Source: Calliopsis andreniformis (lineage: Eukaryota; Arthropoda; Insecta; Hymenoptera; Andrenidae). Taken from it: a stretch of DNA of 64,000 bases. Positions 40,690 to 54,273 of this stretch are shown here, in pieces (the stretch's first letter is position 1; every line of letters starts with the position of its first letter). The position numbers and the translations under genes were made by a program. The stretch spans positions 4,588,001-4,652,000 of the forward strand of contig NC_135073.1 in the NCBI RefSeq assembly GCF_051401765.1, in the 5' to 3' direction. A model generated the notes under the pieces. The model did no database searches and had not been told where the DNA came from. It saw only the letters and a list, made by a program, of their open reading frames with translations.

Positions 40690-41560
40690 TTCAAGGACTC
40701 AAGAACTTCCGAATGCAATCCTTTTCATGCTAATGAAGTCAAAGAACTATTTGCCCTATTTACGGAGGTTTCTCGGCATTGAAATTATTAGAGGAATATT
40801 TGAGCGCAGATACGCAGAATAACAATGAAAGTTTTAATTGAACAACATTGCAATTTGCTCTGAAACATATGGATGCAAGGTTTAGTGCGTATTCTGGTGA
40901 ACAAAAATAATTGAAACTGCTGTTATTTTTATTGCTTGCGCTTTCAACAGTCGTTCAATATTAAAAATCCTGGAAATGATTCGAACGGTCACTGTCCTCT
41001 ATAAAAATGTTGGCCAATCGAATGGAAGAGATATCTATACAGAAAAGGTTGCATAGCTTGAACAGTAAAAGTCTAAAAAACCTAATAAAAAATAGATCAT
41101 CATATAATTATAAAGTAATAATTACTTTCCCTTAAGGTCAGAAGATCCTTTTAAAAATCTACAAAAATCCTCATTGTAACTTTAAAATTGAAACCATGGC
41201 TGTTAAATTCGCAAAATAGATGTCCTGAAAAAATTAATGAAACCAGTGATTTAAAATTATAATACCTTAGAGAAAATATCACAGTATGTCTGAACTATAA
41301 TTAAATTAAAATAGTAATGAGAAAGGATCTTCTGAATGAAACTGCATGTGTCGCTGGCTACTCTTCGTGTGAAAACAAAATGGAGACATCAACAAGAGAA
41401 GCGAAAAAATATTTCTACTGGAACAACTTTAGTCTGACGGAGGAATCATAAGTTTTTGATAAACCGTTTCCATCTGCAGCGAAAACTCAACGATATTCTA
41501 AGAAGAACGTCTTTAATGAAGGGTTCTCAGAATCGCTGAACTCGCAATTTCGCTGATCAC
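40690..41560 (+). pseudogene. Possible decayed coding sequence, unassigned
   Basis: Protein-like stretches appear in shifting frames, each broken by a stop or shift: HANEVKELFALFTEVSRH, then KLLEEYLSADTQNNNESFN one frame over, then TLQFALKHMDARFSAYSG. Near 41.32-41.55 kb an open stretch from ATG contains ACVAGYSSCENKMETSTREA. I recognise no family. This may be a fossil gene or transposase, or chance reading of random frames. Confidence 0.2.
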
Positions 41561-42415
41561 GATTTAACCTACGCACTTCTTCATTTAAAGTCATCGTCCA
41601 ACCGCGATAAGGACGATCTTTATTTGTTAGCGCAACACCTAGTCGTAACGATAAGTCAAAGTCTGTGCGTAAACTATTATGATTTAATTGTTATTACATA
41701 GTGTCCTAATACACCTACGTATTTGTGGTTATAAGACCAGACGATCTATGTCACATTTTTTTAAAATTCGAGTTAAAACCTTAGTTAAGATCCAGAATAT
41801 AAAACTTATATTTATAGAAAGAAGAAACGGCGCTAGAAGAATTTTTTCTTTTAAAAATAATATTTCAAGAAAACACAAACCCATGAGACATTACTGAAGT
41901 CGAAAACTTTAAATACTAATATCTTGGAATCAAAAATATATGACTTAGGTCATTTTTCCTTAGTCACAATAATAGTACAACAAAAAGTTCAAAACAGTTC
42001 TGTTTCTCAATTCTTGTAATTTATCTATGGGTTGTTTCTATAACAAATACTACAAGATCGAGTACCATAGATCGACACGAAATCACAGAAGTAACGATAG
42101 TTTTGAGATCGTACACAAACCAATAAAAATCACGTTCATTTTGGTTATAAAAAGAATGATTCAAACTCATTCTCATTCAAAAACAAAGTGAAGCCAATGG
42201 TAATGAAAAAATAATGTAAAAAAAGAAGCAATTTTAAAGTGTCTCGACCACAATGTATCTTCTGTCTAACGAATTAGATCGTTTTTCCAGTTACATAAGA
42301 TGTAGACTTCTAAGAGCTTGCGAAACACAGATAATGCATAGATTTGTCTAAGTGAAAAACATTGAAAAAAAGCAGCATCAGAACACATCACAAGAGAAGA
42401 ATCGATACGATAGCA
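41561..42415. other. AT-rich noncoding region
   Basis: Nothing recognised beyond an unassigned 69-codon frame (41688-41897 +). Confidence 0.45.
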
Positions 42416-42419
42416 AATC

Positions 42420-43160
42420 GACGAACAAGCTAGTAGAATCTAACATTCGCAATGTTCAGCTACAGTAGGCACAGAGTTTCAGCTGTCTTTGTTTCCAAGC
42501 AGACGATTGTGCGAAAGTTAGCCGAAGAACAAACGAGCAACCGCCTAGCGTTATTTAAAACGGAAATGTGGGTCAAACATCCGTGTCCGTCTCCTCCACC
42601 CCAGCTCCCTCCTCTTTATCTAATGGTGCTAGAGAAAAACGGAGACAACAAGCATCTGAGAGCAGGAGACAAGCAGAATGATCCACGTCGGCTGCGATGA
42701 ACCGTGATTTATTTTCGGCCTGACGAGTGAAGATCCACCCGTACTTCGGATGGTTCTCTAGGTGCTTGAAAGGTGAACCAGTGTCGTTGCACCACGGTCA
42801 AGCAAGGAGGGTGCGCGAACGACGCGTGACGGCGCAAACAACATAACGGAGCGATGATTTAGATAACACTTGTCGCCACGTTCGCTGGTTAAATACGAGT
42901 CCGCTCGTCGACTCGCAAATGAGCCGTGTTTCGAGGCGCGTACGTAAGCCCGTGGTGTCCGTTCCTAAGAGACCAGTTGTTCAGCCTGCTTGGCACGGAT
43001 TTATACTTCAGACATTTGTCAGACATTTTCTCTGTTACGGTTCTTTCTCCCCGTTTCACGGGACCACTGGAAGCGCTAGCGCTTTACTTCTGGATGAGGA
43101 GGATCTGGAATACAGAATTTTTAGCTTTGTCTACTAAAGAATATTATAGTTTCTGGGTCG
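42420..43160. promoter_or_regulatory. GC-rich island
   Basis: CpG-rich from about 42,430 to 43,130. Overlapping plus-strand frames at 42919-43137 and 42926-43165 are open together and resemble nothing. A possible regulatory island or untranslated first exon. Confidence 0.35.
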
Positions 43161-43165
43161 CGTAA

Positions 43166-44399
43166 AAGACGATGCTGAGGAAAGTATCCAATAAGATAGC
43201 GGGATGAACTCTGAACGGATTCATCGCACCATAGGAATAACCCTAAATTTCAGAAATTGAAGAGTAGTTATTTGTGACTAGTATCAGCAGAGTTAAAGTG
43301 ATAAAAAATAAAGACTTAAAACTTGATATAGACTAGACATTTTTCGACACTCAGGTATGTGATATGGAATTTTGAAATAGAGTTTTAAAATAGAGAGCTG
43401 TTAAGTGTAATCTGAAATTTAGTATCGTAGCTTAATAAGGAACAGACTTCTAAAGCAATTTATGGAACTTAAGTCAAAACACGTCTTCAAACTACCGTTG
43501 TGCATCGATCCCAAGTTTTTTACTACGGAATTTATCGACTGCATACTGACGGAGTGAGAGAGCCTTTCACATCTGCATTCTCACCAATGAAAATATTCGA
43601 AACCTCTGATTAGTGGAAATGCGATTACATAAGCACTATTAAATTGAACGAAGTGCTTGACATAATATCGTTTTAAAATTAAAATATTTATGTAAAGTGA
43701 ATGGATTCCTAAAGCACATAGTTTAAATTCTTTTAAAAGCATTTTTTCCACGGTTTCTTTCATTTTCCATTCTTTTAACTTGACTTGATCTAATTTTAAT
43801 TTTAACTTCTTTTTTATTTCCAAAATTAAAAGATTGCATTCGAACATTAAGACAACTATAATAACAAAGTTAATATTCCTAATCTGCGTCTGATATTCCA
43901 GAAAGTGTTATAAAATAACTACGCTACATTAAATCATATGAACGTACAAAAACTACACTGCATTCCTTGGGGATTGTTCTGAAGGAAACAAATGAAGCTT
44001 TTATGTTTATTAATCCCATTACTTTCTAGCCAGACCGCCAACAGCCATTACGTCTGACTTTTAAGTGCTGGGTACTTATGCCAATTCCTGTTATCTTTGC
44101 TTTTAGTTGATATGGAACTATACGCTGCACTATTGTAATATTATTAGCACTTATGATAATAGTACCTAAGCCTATAGCCTACTATGGTACGAAGAAAACC
44201 TGTCAATTTAGCCATTTGGTAACGTGTTGTGAAATGGATGAATCGATCTCGCCAGTAATTAACTACTATATCTGTATCTGTTTATTTCAAACTTCTAAAA
44301 TTGCAGTATAATAAATCAATCCTTCAGAAAGCCCTAATAAGAAACTTCAAGAGAAAAAGTTCGTTTCTAGAATGAATAACAAAGGTCCACATTAGAAGT
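43166..44399. other. AT-rich noncoding region
   Basis: No exon recognised. The minus-strand frame 43581-43847 is Lys/Leu-rich at its N-terminus and unassigned. Confidence 0.45.
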
Positions 44400-44890
44400 T
44401 GGTTCAAATTACAAGTTGCGATCGCCGAATCGATTTTGCCGCTCAGTTTCGTGATAAAGGCTCCCGCGACGCGTCACAAAAGTCCTGGAATACCGGGTGT
44501 ATTGGGTTGGAACGCGGGCCGTCAGTCGTCGTCGACGGCCACGGTGGCAGGAGAAGTCATTTCGGCTGGTAATTAGTTGACCGAGTCGCGACAAATTGAA
44601 AAAGTTAGTGAGAAATGGAACGCAATTTAGTCCGTGGCCATCGCAACCCGCCGCGACGTTCTGCGGTTGCGATAATCAAGACCGCCCGGAATCGAATGTC
44701 CCTTTGCTTGCCATGTTTCGTTATGCATGCAGGCCTAGACGGGCCGAACTTCGAAACAACACCTGTCCCTTCGCAATTTCTGCTCGATCGTCGTCGAACA
44801 ATTTCTAAGAACATTGAGACCGCGTAATTGGAAAACTTAAGCGTGCCTATGGGCACTGAACAGCGTTTTATGGACACGTGACGAGCAATA
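44400..44890. promoter_or_regulatory. CpG-rich island
   Basis: Dense CpG with three or more frames open on both strands (44409-44594 -, 44596-44808 +, 44605-44877 -). None is recognisable, so this is compositional. A regulatory candidate. Confidence 0.35.
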
Positions 44891-46430
44891 ATTGTGTAAA
44901 CGTATCGTAATATAAGGTGCTCCGTAATACCGTTTAGACTTGATTGGAAGAGCTTGAGTGGAAGAGCTCAATATATATACTATTGTTCATAAGTTTTTGA
45001 ATACTTAATATCAAGAATTTATTATAAGTCCAATAGGACCTGTATTATCCAAAGTACCACGAGATTCAAACCTGAAGCATCTTTTGATAGCTCACTTTAT
45101 CTTCTTCAGCAAACTTATTACTTCACTGTTTAAGTCTTAATCGATGTCCTCCTCTACTCTTATTATTATCACACTCATTATTCGTAACTTGAAATAATAA
45201 GCATTTTGAATATTCGAATTTAGTTAATCAAGGTTCTACTATACTTCTCTTGTTTTCCCCGAGTTTGTAGTCAGTAAAGATTTGAGAACATAACTGAAAA
45301 GAAAGAAACCTTTAGTTTCGAATTAGCACAAATGTAGACATTCATTGATTTTAAAGATATAAATAATGAACTGTATATCTTTGCAATGTATCTTAGCTGT
45401 ACGTGTATGCTGAGAATACTGGTTGGATGAATAGTTTATACTTTCATCTTCGTTGAAAATGTTTACCCAGTGTGAAGCAATTTTGATTGTATTTTAAACG
45501 TTATCAGCAATATGGTGCGCTAATACATAATGCAACCATTGTACATCAAATTATCTGATATTAAATCCTCGACGAGTAATGGGTTTAGTTTGCGCACATA
45601 TCTTGGTTCACATATTTATTAGACTTAAATCTTATAGATTCTTATATTCGTTTATTTTCATGAAAACTCAAAGAAAAAGATGAATCGGAGTAAATTAATA
45701 AGAAATAAGTATTTAGTATTGCATTTTTGAAATAAGAAACTAGAAGGAAATTCTGGTACTATTTATTATGTGAGAGAAAATATTAGATCATCTTGAATAA
45801 GGTGATTATTCAGTATGAAAATCGAAATATTTCATGAAGTTTCAAGTATTAAGACGAGTCAGTCTATCAGAAGATATAGTATATGGCTTCGAATAAAAAG
45901 GAATTGGTATAAAATAACTACAACCTGTTTCAGTTGTAGATATCCCGTATATCTACCTTTATATTTACATGTAATAACATCAGGCAATTAGTGTTTTAAG
46001 TATCAATAAATTTCGATTAATTTCAGCAGTAATTGTCTATGTATTTGTGATATGAGAACGTTATCCACAATATATTCCGAAAAATAGATATTGTAAACGA
46101 GATAAAATAGGCTAAAATAATATCTAATGAGATATCACAAAATCACATCGATATTTTAATATCTCAACACTATTATTATTTAAATCGTACTATTACCGCA
46201 TTTAAATTGAAAAATAGGAACATCAGATATCTTTATTCAACTTATAAAGTATTAAATTAATGCAAATAATATCCAACTACATTCTGTCTTACTACCTTGT
46301 TCTCGATACTAATCAACATGTTGTAAAGTCACGGCACGCAATCAGTTATTTTACAAACATACTAAGTATTCAACATTGAAATATTATCAAAACTTTGCTC
46401 GTAGTTATAAAAATAAAGAATAGGTCCTTT
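44891..46430. other. AT-rich noncoding region
   Basis: Nothing recognised. A near-direct repeat (ttggaagagcttgagtggaagagctc) sits at about 44,944-44,969. Confidence 0.5.
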
Positions 46431-46439
46431 TTCAGCTTG

Positions 46440-46830
46440 ACAATATATTTTTCATTTGAAGCGTCGAGATTCGCGAAGGGTGTCCTCAAGACGACGGATT
46501 TTCTTTCTTCCAACGTTCATCCTTTATTTTCGCCTAGCTAGTCGCGTTGTTTCGCTGGAGATTTCTTTCCATAAACGGAAGAGAGAAATGCCATTAACCG
46601 TACGCTCTGCGTCGCGTAATCTCGTAGCTGAAGTGTAACAAGAACGGCGGAATTTCTCGGATAAATTTTTCTGAAAGAACACCCACCGTGAACAAAGGCA
46701 CGAGAGCGATTATGTTGGAGCGATGCACAATCCTGCCAACAAACACTTGCGCGCACCTCCTTGGATGCAGCGCCTTGCAAATAAAGGAAGGGAAATGAGA
46801 AATGAAAGAAGGAACAAGTCCAATAAAATC
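46440..46830. promoter_or_regulatory. Moderately GC-rich island
   Basis: Frames open on both strands (46456-46638 +, 46538-46861 -) with no family resemblance. Probably noncoding conserved sequence. Confidence 0.3.
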
Positions 46831-47635
46831 TTAGTGTATATGCTTGCGACAAATCCACCATTCATCTACTTCCTCCTTTCGGAACACAACTCCGTGAAAA
46901 CTCAACCTAGAAAGTCATTAAACAAAAATAGGAGAAATTAGAGAAATAGCGATAACTGAATACGCTAAAAAGGCTAAGTAAAATCCATTAAGAGTAATCG
47001 GTCTTTCGTTAACTCTGAAAGATTAGTGGTCATTTAGTTTTTGTCTAACAATTATTCTTTAAATGTGACACATCGCCTTTTATGTTTATTCGACAGAGGA
47101 AATTTGTTACAAAACTAACAAAACTATATCTAAAAGCAAAATTCTACTGATGAGACTTGCTCGTGAGTTAAGTGATCAACCTTTGACTCGTGAAATAAGG
47201 GTTCCACATATTCAGGGTGCTTAATGCCCTAGTCATTGGTGACTCGCTGCCATGAGTCAGTCATGACTCTGACTTCAGACCAGTACATAGTGCGAGGGTT
47301 CAGACAGAAGTTTCAAACTTTAGGGAATCATAGCACTCACCAAAAAGACTAAAAAATGTTTAAGCAATCCAAGTCCTAAACTTAATCCTTTTTATAAGGA
47401 ATACAAAACTATTTACTAAACTTTTTCTACCTATAGTTATCTTTAACAAAAGTCCACCTCCCAATGTAATAAATACTAATGCCAATACTATAATAAATAC
47501 ATAAATTCTGTCTCAACTTATGTACGTCCATTATCTCAAAACCAATTAATGATCATAGCTTCAATCTGCTTTCAAAGTCTAATGCAGCAATCCACCAGCA
47601 GAGGGTTAAGATCATTCTAGCCAAAAAACCGTCAC
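46831..47635. other. AT-rich noncoding region with clustered TGACTC/TGAGTC motifs
   Basis: Between about 47,173 and 47,272 the hexamer tgactc or its complement occurs several times, including an exact AP-1 type site tgagtca at 47253-47259 followed by a nearby tgactctgac. Otherwise nothing was recognised. Confidence 0.4.
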
Positions 47636-47639
47636 AATC

Positions 47640-48290
47640 TTGAGTAGCGCATGTCAGAAGCTCCACTTCTTTTTCTCTTGACTACTACGTGCCGTGTCAG
47701 TGAAGGAAAATAAGACAAAATTGGTATTCGATCTTGTCGCTGTCACAGGACGAAGTCAGAGGCGTTCAGTGCTTCTTGGACGACAAAAAATTACGACACG
47801 GGGCGCGCCACCGGATATATTTGGCGACGTGCGGGGAAGAAGGGACGAAAAAAGGGAAAGCATCGATGAAAACGAGGAAGGGGAAGAAGGATAAGGATGA
47901 CCTGTGAGAGTAGGATATCAGAGGGATGACCCGATAGCGCTCAGAGAGGAACAGGCAGAGGGCGTGTTGCCAACTGCAGTTTCGCAACGGCGTTCTTCAA
48001 ATCGATTCCCATTTCCCTGAGAAATGTGGCACGCCGGCGAACTCGCCCGCCCTAGTCGAATAAAAGCGCGAAGTGGAAATGGATCGCGGGAATGCAGTCT
48101 CGCGAAACGGCCGGGCGAACTTTTTCAGGAAAACGAACCGCTGGATAATCGGAGATAATTGTCTTTATAAATTAGGATTACGTTTGGAGCAAAGAAGACC
48201 GACAATCGTATTTACTTTGATTACGTCCGAGGACCTGCTTCTAGTGTTCGCTGTCAATGGAGCTCACGGCAAGAATTAATGAACTTTTAA
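47640..48290. promoter_or_regulatory. CpG-rich island
   Basis: High G+C and CpG (for example cacggggcgcgccaccgg). Frames at 47694-47894 and 48073-48279 (+) and 47766-47987 (-) overlap or adjoin and resemble nothing. A regulatory or first-exon candidate. Confidence 0.35.
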
Positions 48291-50330
48291 TTGCTGATTC
48301 ACAGATACGGTGGAGTTCCTGCCTATCCAACTGGGACACATGCAAGAATTTTAAGTGTGTCCAGTACTATGCTATAAATGGTGAATTGTCTTTGGTTGTC
48401 TGAATTATTATTATATGTGTTATTGATTATAAATTACTATTATATAAATTACTCTCACTGTAACTTTTAAGTAAATTAAATTGAAAATCATTGAGAATAT
48501 TACAAATTATGTAAAATTGAACTGGAATAAGTCCTTCTTTCTGTTTCTAAACATGGTAACCTGTACATTAGGAGTTCTCTTGTAAAAATACTTAAATATC
48601 TAAAGATTAATATAAGGAAGTGACACGGCATGCCGAATAAGAAAAAGGCTTATGTTGCAACCTCTCTCAATGCCAATTCGCGAAAAAGAAGTAATGAAAA
48701 TCGTCAGCAACATGAAGGAAAATGATTTGACTATGTTTGATGAGTCTAATTCGATGATCAGTGGTTATACAATCATCTAACACCATCTAGCTCGTAATAT
48801 CATCCCTCGTACTATACCGTGAAGGGAAATAAATATGGAAAGACCAAAATAACACTATCATGGAGATCTAGATCAGAAGAACTGTCTTAAGGTAGCTTGT
48901 GAAAGTTTTAAGAACTGAGCAGAAGATTAAAGAAACTAAATACATTTAATTAAAAATAAAAATGTAATACATGTAATGAGGTATCATGAATTTATGGTTG
49001 CTGCTTTGTTACTTATAGCTATTATACATCTAAGAGATACAATACTCGCCGCGTATATGTATACTCATTTTTCACATTGGATGTACGCTCATGAATCATT
49101 CCAGCTACTTTCTTGCTCATTTTATGCAAGTGATTCTTCACTCACATGCAAGTGGCAGGCGACTGCCTGTCGCCGAGGGCGATAAGGCCGACATATAGAA
49201 TGAATCTTCGACTAGTTAAAATTAAAATTTTCCTATTTTTCGTAAAAATTTTTCTTTTCAATGTGACTTTTTGTAAATTTTAAGTATGACTTCCTGTAAT
49301 CAAACAGGGGATGCAACTCTCAGGAACACAATATTATTAAAGAAGAAAGGGGTGCAGACAAGTATGGAAGTAAGGTTCATTTTCCAATCAGAAATTATTG
49401 ATAATAGCTCTCTCTATATGCATATATACATATATGTATATTCTTCTGTATATATTCTTTGAAAACGTTATATAATACATAGGTACCACAATTATAGCCT
49501 CATTTATACGGATTGATATAAAATTTTTAAAAAAACAAGTTGAACCGATGTCTGTAATTTTATAATGCAACATAAGAATCCTGGTTCTCAGTTTTTCAGA
49601 CTAAACAGCCTGTGATGCAAGAAATAATAAAGTTTATTTCTAAAAAGAGGTAAAGATTGTGTCATCTTTACCAATTCTAGACATATAATTCCAGATTGAA
49701 ACGATATTTTGTATGACAATCATTTCATTTTCGATATTCAAGACGCTTATTACAGAGCACAGCAATACAAAAAAATATAGGATTCAATCATAACTTTAAT
49801 CTCATATCACAGAGGTATGTATGTATATCTCGCAACAAAAAAGTTGATAAATCATCAAAAGAAACAAATTATTTAACTTTTAGCGTGGCACATTTTCTTA
49901 AAGGATCAAAATTATTTGACATTCAATTTGTAATATACAAACTTGAAGTGTGTCAATTTTGTTAGATACTAATAACCATTTTAACCAATAAATACCATAT
50001 TAAATTATATAAATGCTACGACTGACAGCAGTCTCCAACGCATATATTTTACAAATAATGAGAAACCAAGTACAGTATATCTCAGGAAAAATGTCGCATA
50101 TAAAAAGTCAGACATCAAGGAAAGTTATAATTTCTTTTTCTAAACATAACACAATTGTATTAGCCAGACAAACTTGTTCAGTAACTAGTATTGAGTACTT
50201 GACTTGCAAACTTACCAAAATTAAAAACTTACCTTCATCAAAATATATGTATACTTACATATGCATTTGCTCATACAATTTGGAAAATGTCGGAATACTT
50301 CCAAAATGAGGGTCCTGGGTGAGAAAACTT
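48291..50330. other. AT-rich noncoding region
   Basis: No convincing exon. The 98-codon frame 50013-50309 (+) is probably chance. On the minus strand a small exon-like segment at about 50,262-50,307 lies between ctcacccag and gtaagt and reads DPHFGSIPTFSKLYEQMH, but no partner exons were found. Confidence 0.4.
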
Positions 50331-52950
50331 AAAAATCGGTTCTACCCAGACTTCGACTTCACGTTTAACCTGGGGTAATAATTTCGACCAGTGAAGGATT
50401 GAATACGAACTAATGATAGATGCGCTCTCTGACGCGATCTGTTCATTCCGACGCGATGCTGAACTGAATCTGTAGGAAATAAACAGACGTCAGTCACGCA
50501 TAAATGATCGCAACGTGCATTCGGTCAGATGAACGCACATACGCGTATCAATCATCGTGTAGTTTACCGAGTGCCGGCTCGCCAAGTAATTTAATCACTT
50601 TTAGTGCTCCATTGGTATTGCGGAAAATCCAGCCAATCGACTGCAACCGAGCCCGGTCATATTCGTCGTTGCGCGTTTAATTATGACCTATGCAGCTTGA
50701 CATTGATGTCTTTGTCAAAAGTCTATATCGTTTCTGCCTTTTTGCCTGTACTTTTATCTTCGTTGAGCCAGAAACAAAATTTTCCAAATTTTTTACCTAC
50801 AATCGCTCGTTTTTTGTCAATGATCCTGCCACTGGCCCAACGAAATTATTCCCTTTTACACTTTACACTGACAAATTTTGGAGAACTTAATTAATCGATC
50901 GCATTGACCATCTCGTGCGCTCGCCAATCGCTGCAGGTGAAATTAGTGCCCGAAGCTATTCGCATAGATATTAGTATTTCATAGCGTCACCGTACACCCT
51001 TTCCCTGTTCCTCTCTTTTTTGCATTTTGATGTCGAGAGAGAAACGTTGATTACATCGTAACGAAGGTGTATAAGCACTAAACTGACAATAAGGATTGTC
51101 ACAGAAAGTTAACGCAAAAAAAAGGAAACAACATAACTTTTACCCTTCTGTTTTCCAACTAGCAAATAGGTACTATTATAAATGGCATTTAGTTCCAAGA
51201 ATACATACAAAAGTCATCTGTTTTATGAACTCTTAAATAATGAAATAGAGTTTTAGGACCCTCGTGAAATTTTATAATAAATAGCATACCTAATTTCCCC
51301 GTACATACAAACTTGTGATCAATAGCTCGTTAAAGTTATCTTCTAGTAGTCCCCGTAGAGTACCTATAACCTGAATCTGAAATTTCGAAAAGATGAGCTA
51401 TTAGGGTAGACATCATTTTATACTAAGAGTCTATAACAGCCTTGCCCAACTAGATTATGAACAGTAAAAATGCTATTTATTATTCGCAATAAAAATCGAG
51501 AACAAATCGTCATGAGTCGTAAAAGTGAAATGGTGGAAATGTTTTAAGGGCTTTAAGAATATTAAAATTGTTACTTTTGAATACAGAGATTGCGTACTAA
51601 AGCAACGAGGTTCACGAGTGAAGCTCCTTATACTGGCTGGCTTTTCTTTCCCCTTTTCTCTCTTATGTACATTGTATTTTGTTTGTATAGAATATACACA
51701 CACGCAAAGCGACTTTCATTAATTTGCGTGTACACAGTAAAGGAGACAGATTCAGGGAATGCTGTGTTAGTTGCTAGTGTGTTAAACTTGGACAGCACTG
51801 CTCTAGATCACGGCTCTCTGCCTCCCTTACTGTGCACGTGAAAGACAAGTAATGTAGCACTGCATCTGTATAACTCACAGACGAAATACGACGTGTAAAA
51901 GGGGACAAAGCAACATAAGGAACTCTATCCTTGGACAGTGCTACTCTAGAGACAGTCATTTGCACTAGAGGGCTATTATCGTTCCCGTGTGACCTAAAAT
52001 ATTACTAGCAAACTCTAGAAAGATATCGCAACATTTTAAAAACTTCAGAAACAAAAATATATTTTAAACATGTTTATTTTACAAATGTTCCTAAAGATGC
52101 TTCTAAAAATACCTATAAAATTTTAACTTTTGAACCAGCAATATGGTTAAATTTCAGTAGTACAAAATATTATGAGTGTAGTTTTAGAAAAGAAGTTGCT
52201 AATAAGAAAATCTATTGGTAAATTAAAACCCAACAATAGGAATAATATTGTAAATGCCATTTGTTGTGCGATAACTCAATTATTTGCAAATGTGTGAGAT
52301 AATTCTAACTATTTTTGATATATTCAAACATTTTCTACAACTTCTTTATGTATGAGTTATTTACACTGGTTTAATTGTAAAAGTTTTTTGTGGTGCATTC
52401 GAGATAGCTTGATAGTACATTTCCATTAGCATAGCAATACATTTCATGAAGCTTTTTAATTACATAGAAGTATGTCATGTTACAACTTTGTTTTGATAAT
52501 GTTATGGAGCCCTTTATATATATATGTATTCAGCGTATGCACAACAAATGCACTGGATTATAATTTTACATAATATAAGAATGCTTCAGGCATCACGTGT
52601 GTCATAAAACATCCTACAACCTACCAATCCGTATTGTTTACATTTTATATATTTAATTAACATATCCATATCCAAGACTAATAAATGGCAAAATTAGCTT
52701 CTGAAAATAAAGACAGATTACATATAGAAAAATAATGAATAACAATTAAGTTATTATAAGACAAAAGGAGTTCTGTAGTATCACCTTCTGTTCTACACCA
52801 CGTCCAACGTAACATTATTTCCTCGTCTTTGGCGTAATATAATTTTACCTAACTTTTACTTCAGGCATTTCCTATGAAAATCTACGTTAACTTTATATGA
52901 AAATGTTGGTAAACTTCATCGTATGATTCGTGCGCTCACAAAAGTTACTC
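50331..52950. other. Mixed noncoding region
   Basis: Slightly GC-richer at 50,400-51,070, then AT-rich. Open frames (50604-50894, 50690-50890 and 51590-51841 on plus; 51473-51703 and 51774-51965 on minus) overlap one another and are unassigned. Confidence 0.4.
51787..51950. repeat. Direct repeat pair, 21 bp
   Basis: cttggacagcactgctctag at 51787 and cttggacagtgctactctag at 51930 are near-identical direct copies 143 bases apart. They could be remnants of a local duplication or the ends of an unrecognised insertion. Confidence 0.6.
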
Positions 52951-52959
52951 TTCGCAACA

Positions 52960-53390
52960 TTCGACGCGCGCTAACGTCGATTCGTGATACTACTTCACAG
53001 TACACGGGTTACGAGACTTCGAGCATTTCGCAGACGTAAGCAGGCGAGCATTGAAAGTTTCCAGTGAACGGGGAAGGCGTGCGCGAAAGGAGGACCGTCG
53101 ACGTGGCGGAAATGAAGACGAGATCGTACGATGGATAAGCTGGCGGGAGCCCTTGAGGACTCGCTGCTGCGTCAATAACCGAAAGAGAACTTCTTTTCAG
53201 AAGGGACCGCGGAAATTGAATAACGTCGTCGCCGTTTACTGATTTTCCCGGAAACCGGGGACGCTCGCGAGCATTTCCGGTCACGATAACGATGACAGCG
53301 ATCGGTAGCCGATAAAAATTTATGCGTTCCTAGCCGTCTTGTCCCGAGCAATTCTTGTTATGGCAACTGCGCTGATCAGAGCATCTGGAG
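52960..53390. promoter_or_regulatory. CpG-rich island
   Basis: Both strands are open in several frames (52990-53175 -, 53009-53284 -, 53051-53242 +), with arginine- or serine-rich translations that look compositional. A regulatory candidate. Confidence 0.35.
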
Positions 53391-54018
53391 TTCCTTTATA
53401 GCAACCTGTGCTACTTCGATTCAAAAGCTTACACGAATCTTCTCTTATTACCATCATTCATGATCGTTTTGAAACACTGTGCAGTTGGTAATGAAATCAC
53501 AGTTTTCTTTACATCGAATTGACACAGTATACTATGTATTAAGTTCACAAAAATGCTACAGTAGAACTTCATTTATGTGAACCTTGTTGAAGGACAAGCA
53601 GCTCATCTAACCAAATTGTTCATATAAAAGGAGTTCATTCAATTCTGCTCTCTGCCTATGGCTTTTCTCTTAATTAATGAAGGTTCACAGGTTCGTATGC
53701 ATGACATTTTCACATAAATACATAATGATATTTCAATCCTTGGGAAGTTGGGAATAAAATTGAGAGCATGACAATTTCGTAATTCCTTATTTATTTTGTA
53801 ATAAAGATATTTGTTGTGATAAATCATTGTTTCTAACAAGGATATTCGTATAACTGAGAGAGGCTTCCGACAGATGTTCAGGTAATAGGAGCAAAATTTC
53901 GTTTAAATAAATGGAATTCTGCTGTATTGGCAATTAGTTTATGAAATAACATTATTTTCGTAAAAAATAGCAGCACTAGACATATAAAATGTTTAACGAT
54001 AGGTATCAGTAATTTTAC
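53391..54018. other. AT-rich noncoding region
   Basis: Nothing recognised; the frame 53639-53839 (-) is unassigned. Confidence 0.45.
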
Positions 54019-54273
54019 GGGGTGATTCTACATATCAAAATAAAATGAAGCAACGTTGGAAAATAGCCTCAATTGCAAGTAAAATGTGTCTGACCAGAAA
54101 ACCAATTCTACTACTGCCACTGTACCTGATCTCTGGTCTGGCTAACTGCCACCACCAGTAGAATAAGTCTGCGCATCAGACACATTTCATGTATATTTGA
54201 ACTGCTATTCAGCATTGCTATTCAGCAATTATCAGTTTGGATTTTCGTTTTATTCTGGTATAACCAATTTGAA
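54019..54273. mobile_element. Palindromic repeat family, copy B
   Basis: Begins ggggtgattctacatatcaa and continues aaaataaaatgaa; the right side (ttttcgttttattctggta) is the inverted partner. Internal inverted blocks aaaatgtgtctgac and tcagacacatttcat match those of copies A and C, as does the core with ctactactg and cagtagaat. It may lack the outer ends seen in the other copies. Confidence 0.75.

Noticed and set aside
43970..44010. caaatgaagc as the missing CELF exon (IQMKP)
   Set aside because: The reading frame around it does not give the HPIQMKPADSE motif and no acceptor lies at the right distance.
48606..48780. Open stretch with MPIREKEVMKIVSNMKEND-like reading
   Set aside because: Only about 55 codons, no splice sites or second exon, and another frame is also open for 31 codons; consistent with chance.
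50013..50309. 98-codon plus-strand frame
   Set aside because: No family resemblance and no splice or start context; the opposite strand shows donor-like sites there, and the C-terminus is low-complexity.
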